This document shows positions 60,901-64,000 of a stretch of 64,000 bases of DNA, in pieces. The notes under the pieces are model-generated. The model did no database searches and had not been told where the DNA came from. It saw only the letters and a program-made list of their open reading frames with translations. The DNA comes from Limnoperna fortunei. Its lineage: Eukaryota; Mollusca; Bivalvia; Mytilida; Modiolidae. Within the stretch, counting starts at the first letter, position 1. The number at the start of each line of letters is the position of its first letter. The position numbers and the translations under genes are program-made. The stretch covers positions 96,018,805 through 96,082,804 of the forward strand of contig OX104111.1 of the NCBI GenBank assembly GCA_944474755.1, read 5' to 3'.

Positions 60901-62816
60901 AAAATACAGGTTGTGTCCAGTAAGAATGAGGTGAATTTTAGCTAATCATACTCAAGGAATGTTGAATGGTGGCTAACCTGTAGACAAACCAGTAGAGAAA
61001 GATTAAATTAGTTCTGTCAGTTATAATTTTTGTACCATAAATTCCCTTCATGTTTTGGTTATTTTATAACATTGACACCAATGACTGCAAGCTTCCAGTT
61101 TGTGTCGGATACATGTCTACGTGATAAAGATGTCTTGTGGAATCGTTCAATTACATAAATTTATGTTATCCCAATGAGTCTGTTTTATTATTTAATCGAG
61201 TAATAATTAAAACGGTGGGCGTTTGACTTTAATGGCCAATTATATGATCATCGAACTATTAGCTGCAGACACAATCTTAACGATTCCGATCGCCCGTGGT
61301 GCGAATAAGTACACTTCATTACGCAAAGAACTTCAACCATTTCCTTTCCGCTGCGATTGCAGTGGTGAATTTCTCAAACCATTCATGAGTTTAACTATAA
61401 AAATAAGTACAGAATCCTGTTCTACATTTAAAATAAATGCCACTGTGCATTAAACCTATAAGATTCTAACATATGTTACTTGTTCTAACTGATTTATTTG
61501 GACTATTACTTGACAAATAAAATTTTTGATGCTGATTGGAATTTGTGATAAGGTGAACGTGACGATTGAGAAAAGACATGAAACCGAAAATATTGCTGTG
61601 TTAAACGTTATCCCTTTCTTGCACGAGGTAATAACTGAGATGATTGTTTTGTTTTCCATGACTGGCATTTCGTTGTAATTGTTGGAGTTCTTTTGTAAAA
61701 CAATCCGCCCTTCACTGAATTTACAAAAAAAAACACAAATATAAAAGTAAAAAAAAACCAAATAAAATCTGTTTTGTTTGTCATATATCAGTATTTAGAA
61801 GAACAAATAATCAAATATGACAAGGAACGTTATAATGTTAGTTTATCACTAATTATTGATCATTTTTAACATTAGGTTACTGCGATCTGTAAATAATCAT
61901 TTTTGACGTCTAAAGAGCCAAAAGCATATTATTATATTTATACTTACATGCTTGTGCACAAACTAAATAAATACACTGTAATCCTCTTTAAAATGGATAA
62001 GGACACACCGTTTGATTGATTGATTGGTTGATTGGATGTTAACAAACAATAAATAAATTTGAAAATTATGGTCAAACATTTTGAATGCCACCGGAAAAAT
62101 GTGGGGTATGGTAAGGGGTGAAAAATTACGCTACCCACTGTGGTCCGCTGTCAGGTTTTCTCTATTATGACCTGACAACCCCTTTACCCAACAAGAGGGC
62201 ATCCCCTATTCAACACCTGGGGATGCACTGGGCAGCTCCGTTGGTCGAGCACTGTGAACCCTCACAGTATGGGCCGGGGTAAAAAAAAAACAAAGTTCCA
62301 GCACAATCATTATTAAAAAGCCATGCCTAACAAAATCTCGAGAATGCAGCAAGCAACAAAAGTTCCCTTAAAAAAACAAATAAGCTTTTCCGGAAGCTGA
62401 AAATATCATGCTTCAATAACGACGCCACTTGTGTTACTTATGGTCAAAAGCACGAACGAAAGGATAGAGACCAGAAAGTTACCAAAGCCTCTGGGACAAC
62501 CACTCCATAACGATCTATCATTAAATACCTGTTAGACATGCGTAAGTCTAGAAAAATACATATATCGGCACCTATTTATACGGCGTAGGACATTATACTC
62601 TTCAAGGCCTTTTTGTTGTTGTATTCTCTATGTAGTATTTTTAGCAAGTTAATTAAAATATATGAAATTTAACATCATTTATTAACTTTCAGGTTTCTAG
62701 CGATACTATTCCCATTAAAGGCCAGGTATATCTGTACGATGAATCACACCAGACTGGTCATTATTGTAATCTGGGTTCTGTCTTTTGTCATGGCTGTACC
62801 TATAATATTTGGAAAA
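42680..62816 (+). CDS. Class A GPCR copy B, 5' part (N-terminus to TM4), paralogue of copy A
   Basis: The exons 42680-42976, 60562-60683 and 62693-62816 join in frame (543 nt, 181 residues). The N-terminus is acidic and Tyr-rich with sequons N18-Y-T and N25-Y-T. TM1 has GN at 59-60; TM2 has LACAD with D88. TM3 begins with the conserved C115 and ends SVERF. TM4 carries W167 and P176. ATG 42680 was chosen because the frame upstream has only a GTG; M6 is an alternative. The E/DRY motif is ERF. TM5-TM7 exons must lie right of the window: nothing resembling the TM5 exon was found in 62817-64000. The TM4 exon matches copy A in length, phase and sequence. The receptor call is secure; the ligand is unknown. 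Confidence 0.92.
43213..43272 (+). mobile_element. Fragment of SINE family 1
   Basis: AAGTCGGGAGTTTCCACCGG, then TCTGGCTGCCTC and CCAGTAAAAAC correspond to the body of the family-1 SINE (compare 60240-60290 in reverse). The head and tail are missing. Confidence 0.55.
43273..46484. other. GPCR B intron, AT-rich
   Basis: Part of the 17.6-kb intron. (ATT)n microsatellite at 44128-44152 and a run of 17 G at 46240-46256. Candidate minus-strand exon at 43402-43552 is discussed in findings. Confidence 0.45.
46485..46692 (-). mobile_element. tRNA-derived SINE, family 2
   Basis: The minus strand reads TTGGCCGAGGGGTCTAGACC (A box) and GTGAGTTCGAATCCCG (B box), then TTTGACAGTGTTAAAAATCT and TTCTAACAGTGTT, ending AACCCTGTATTTATGATG. 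Shares head, body and end with 59800-59974. Confidence 0.8.
47930..48137 (+). mobile_element. tRNA-derived SINE, family 1
   Basis: GGGGCTTCGGTGGTTAATGT head, B box GGGTTCGATTC, body with GATTGCCAGTTTTCTACCG, GGCGTTAAGCAATATTAA, and a CAAACAAC tail. Confidence 0.8.
49376..49971. mobile_element. Element with CCCCCGC / GCGGGGGTAT ends
   Basis: Left end GACCCCCGCAACAC, right end TTTGCGGGGGTATA. The interior has a Cys-rich-looking GTCTGTCCGCCCGTCTGTCC segment, ACTTTGCACAGCTGTT, AAGTTTCATTAAATTTCATC and GGACAGACGGACAGACAGAC. It belongs to the same general class as 56828-57560. A partial internal repeat continues to 50110. Confidence 0.6.
50205..52444. mobile_element. 2,240-bp TIR element with 8-bp target duplication
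   Basis: The left end ATGGAACGCCGTAGCTGCCT and the complement of the right end ATGGAATGCCATAGCTGCCT stay aligned for ~55 bp with about 10 mismatches. ACTGATGT flanks both sides exactly (50197-50204, 52445-52452). An 8-bp duplication is typical of hAT and P superfamilies; the ends do not identify which. No transposase frame is visible. The interior holds a TGTGATGATCATTTGTCATTA minisatellite and a nested CCCCCGC-type repeat fragment. Confidence 0.78.
50265..50605. repeat. ~22-bp minisatellite with poly-G interruption
   Basis: Two blocks (50265-50340, 50466-50605) of TTATGTGATGATCATTTGTC-type units, separated by unrelated sequence with a 13-G run at 50430-50442. Confidence 0.75.
52479..52680 (+). 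repeat. Diverged copy of the 3' part of the GATT-family repeat
   Basis: AATTTTGACTGCCACTGGAA, AGAGTTTATCC, GACCTGACAACCCC match in order the 62070-62180 copy (GAATGCCACCGGAAA, GACCTGACAACCCC). Confidence 0.5.
53054..55384. mobile_element. 2,331-bp TIR element with 10-bp target duplication
   Basis: 62-bp terminal inverted repeats (53054-53115, 55323-55384) differ at three positions; both begin GGGTGTTACTAAAAC and continue with CGGAAACGGAA repeats. GATGCGAGCT is duplicated exactly at 53044-53053 and 55385-55394. Long TIRs with 9-10-bp duplications are typical of Mutator-like elements. The interior has only short frames and a GGGATATTT-rich left subterminal part, so it looks non-autonomous. High TIR identity suggests recent insertion. 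Confidence 0.88.
56828..57560. mobile_element. Element with ATACCCCCGCT ends and ~162-bp internal tandem repeats
   Basis: ATACCCCCGCT at the left and AGCGGGGGTAT at the right are perfect 11-bp inverted ends; the left end also folds on itself (CCCCCG..CGGGGG). A CCGTCC-rich leader is followed by four copies of a ~162-bp unit, each starting near TTTCCGG and containing GAATGAAACTTTGGGATATT. The first unit is open for exactly 54 codons but later copies carry stops and length changes. Confidence 0.75.
57761..57925. repeat. ~28-bp minisatellite
   Basis: Six copies of TTTAACTGTTATTTATCGCC followed by TAGGTCAA; two copies are 2-3 bp shorter (TGTTTTTATC). Confidence 0.9.
58293..58415. mobile_element. 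Hairpin MITE
   Basis: TTGTCGTTTTAACATGGGTA (58312-58331) and TACCCATGTTAAAACGACAA (from ~58380) are perfect inverted copies separated by ~48 bp; the arms extend outward with partial match (GGCTACC/GGTTGGC). Confidence 0.75.
59470..59560 (-). repeat. Dispersed bivalve-type repeat (GCCAGACGCGAG)
   Basis: The minus strand reads TTACGCCAGACGCGAGTTTC, GTCTATTCAAGACATATCAG, GTGGCG. A closely similar phrase is, from memory, common in mussel transcripts and genomes; not searched here. Confidence 0.45.
59800..59974 (+). mobile_element. tRNA-derived SINE, family 2
   Basis: TTTGGCCGAGGGGTCTAGAC (A box) and GTGAGTTCGAATCCCG (B box), then TTTGACAGTGTTAAAAATCT, AACAGTGTT and AACCCTGTATTTCTGATG. Same order as 46485-46692 in reverse. 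Confidence 0.8.
60180..60439 (-). mobile_element. tRNA-derived SINE, family 1 (best-preserved head)
   Basis: The minus strand begins GGGGCCTAGGTGGCCGAGTG with A box TGGCCGAGTGGTTAAGGT and B box GGGTTCGAGC, then the family body (GGAAAACTGG in complement), GGCGTCC and a (CAAA)n tail at 60180. It ends 122 bp before the TM3 exon of GPCR B. Confidence 0.8.
60562..60683 (+). CDS. GPCR B exon: TM3
   Basis: The acceptor TTCTTCTAG ends at 60561 and the donor GTAGGA starts at 60684; the exon is 122 nt, entering in phase 0. It reads ATGFYSYTWRMGGFLC, then FVAYIQNVSMICS and TVMSVE, plus two bases of the Arg codon. The phase matches both neighbouring exons exactly. Confidence 0.92.
60684..62692 (+). other. 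GPCR B intron between TM3 and TM4 exons
   Basis: A 2.0-kb GT-AG intron, AT-rich, with a GATT-family repeat at 62008-62285. No further exon recognised. Confidence 0.6.
62008..62285 (+). repeat. GATT-family interspersed repeat, longest copy
   Basis: GATTGATTGATTGGTTGATT start, AACAAACAATAAATAAATTT, CATTTTGAATGCCACCGG, GACCTGACAACCCC, then GGGGATGCACTGGGCAGCTC and CCTCACAGTATGGGCCGGGG end. The last segment is present reversed at 2277-2330. Confidence 0.65.
62693..62816 (+). CDS. GPCR B exon: TM3 end to TM4
   Basis: The acceptor TTAACTTTCAG ends at 62692 and the donor GTAAGC starts at 62817; the exon is 124 nt. The first base completes Arg; then FLAILFPLKARYICT and a TM4 helix ending VPIIFGK. 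It is the homologue of 1754-1877. Confidence 0.93.
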
Positions 62817-64000
62817 GTAAGCTTATTAATTTAAAAAATATTAGCAATGTAAAAACACATTGAAACATAGCACTTCGTAGTATAGTATCCGTGGTAAAGA
62901 CTAAAAGAAGTATAAAAAAGAACTGGATAAAAGAAAACAAGTCTATATAGCACTTAAATAAATCTTATTATAATTGAAATATATTATAGTGCGACAATAC
63001 CCCATAGAGAGGTCATCTCCAATACACCACTTACGGGTTGCTATTTATGCAGTCTTTTTACACAGGTCATTCAACTAAAGCCAGGACCTCAGGGCATTAT
63101 ACATAAAGCTGGTCTTCCATGAATGCGTATTTAAACCCCCTTTATTTGAATGTCATGGTATTTTGACGGTTCCTAGTGCCCGATCCAAAGACCTTCCCAG
63201 CGCCGCCTCCGCTGACGATGGTCTCTAAATGGAAGATTGTTAAGTTATGTGAGTGACATGTTTAAAAACTCTCACATTCCTTGCACGTTAAAGTCCCCTT
63301 ATTAATCCTAATGTGGTGGTCGAAAAAGGTAGGCTCATTGTGTGCGCAACAAAAGGCAAATGTGTCGTTCCGTCTGGGGTACGTCAAAATGTCCCCACTT
63401 TGTATCCTATTTCGCTGACTTATTTGTTGTTTGTTAATTATTCATGTTATGAAAAAAGTTGAAATACTACTTCTTAGACGTCAAGCAACCATTGAACAAA
63501 TTTATTAGTTTGAAATTAAATAACATCGAGTCATTCGGATCTATGGGCCTAACATTACGATAGTAGTATTATTCTACGGTGTTGATATGCACTTATTTAT
63601 CACGACACACGATATTATAGGGATGTAGAGCGCAATTATAAAATTAATCACTTTGATATAGGTCGCTATCAGGATTTCTCAGCCAGAAAAAATGAAATAT
63701 TCACCGAGCCGCTGGCTGAGAAATCCTGATAGCGACCGAATATCAAAGCCAGTAATTGTTTTATTACATGAATAAAATCATCATCTTCCGTCATCAGAAA
63801 AACAGAGGATGCTTAAATTTTGTAATTGTCGTAATGCTGGTTACCCTTAATATTTTCTGTTAATATTTCATTTTGATATTGATTTGCACACAATCCTATA
63901 ATTTCAGTTTAATCAAACTTCAAATATTGAAAAGAGTATAAAAAGTCAATTATTTCATTCTTACATTTTTTAACAGTATATTTTATAATTACTGATGATT
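62817..64000 (+). other. GPCR B intron after TM4 exon (incomplete)
   Basis: AT-rich; a TM5 exon like 2551-2750 was looked for and not found, so it lies beyond the window. Contains the MITE at 63633-63759. Confidence 0.55.
63633..63759. mobile_element. MITE family M, copy 2
   Basis: Arms of ~45 bp: GGTCGCTATCAGGATTTCTC then AGCCAG, inverted as CTGGCTGAGAAATCCTGATA then GCGACC; outer ends CAATTA and TAATTG. Same arms as 29109-29248. Confidence 0.85.

Overview
The window is AT-rich, intron-bearing animal DNA. It has no operons, no ribosome binding sites, short exons bounded by GT/AG signals, and many short inverted-repeat and tRNA-derived repeats. The repeat types (GATT-rich interspersed repeats, tRNA-derived SINEs, elements with CCCCCGC/GCGGGGG ends, a repeat containing GCCAGACGCGAGTTTCGTCT) and the peptide-receptor-like GPCRs suggest a mollusc, most likely a bivalve. 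This rests on memory of repeat styles and was not searched.

Three genes are supported at exon level. (1) GPCR copy A, plus strand, enters from the left edge: four exons (1754-1877, 2551-2750, 4762-4852, 6182-6583) encode TM4 to the C-terminus of a class A receptor. (2) A four-TM claudin/PMP22-like protein lies on the minus strand in three exons (19663-19414, 18167-17997, 17703-17450), giving a complete 224-residue protein. (3) GPCR copy B, plus strand, leaves at the right edge: exons 42680-42976, 60562-60683 and 62693-62816 encode the N-terminus to TM4. The TM4 exons of A and B are both 124 nt with identical phases and clearly homologous protein, so A and B are tandem paralogues. Most likely they are neuropeptide-type receptors; the ligand class cannot be named.

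Everything else is non-coding or mobile. 12.1-14.9 kb is a tandem array of ~777-bp units packed with GCCGCCATTTTG motifs and ending in a repeated hairpin. 36.0-39.5 kb is a 44-bp satellite with an 88-bp two-unit higher-order repeat, interrupted by a 449-bp inverted-repeat element with a 10-bp target duplication. The 17.6-kb intron of GPCR B (43-60.5 kb) holds a 2,240-bp element (8-bp target duplication), a 2,331-bp element (62-bp terminal inverted repeats, 10-bp target duplication), SINEs of two families, minisatellites and an element with internal ~162-bp repeats. Small MITE-like elements occur throughout. No reverse transcriptase, integrase or transposase was recognised, so the visible elements look non-autonomous. 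No CRISPR array, rRNA or genuine tRNA gene was seen.
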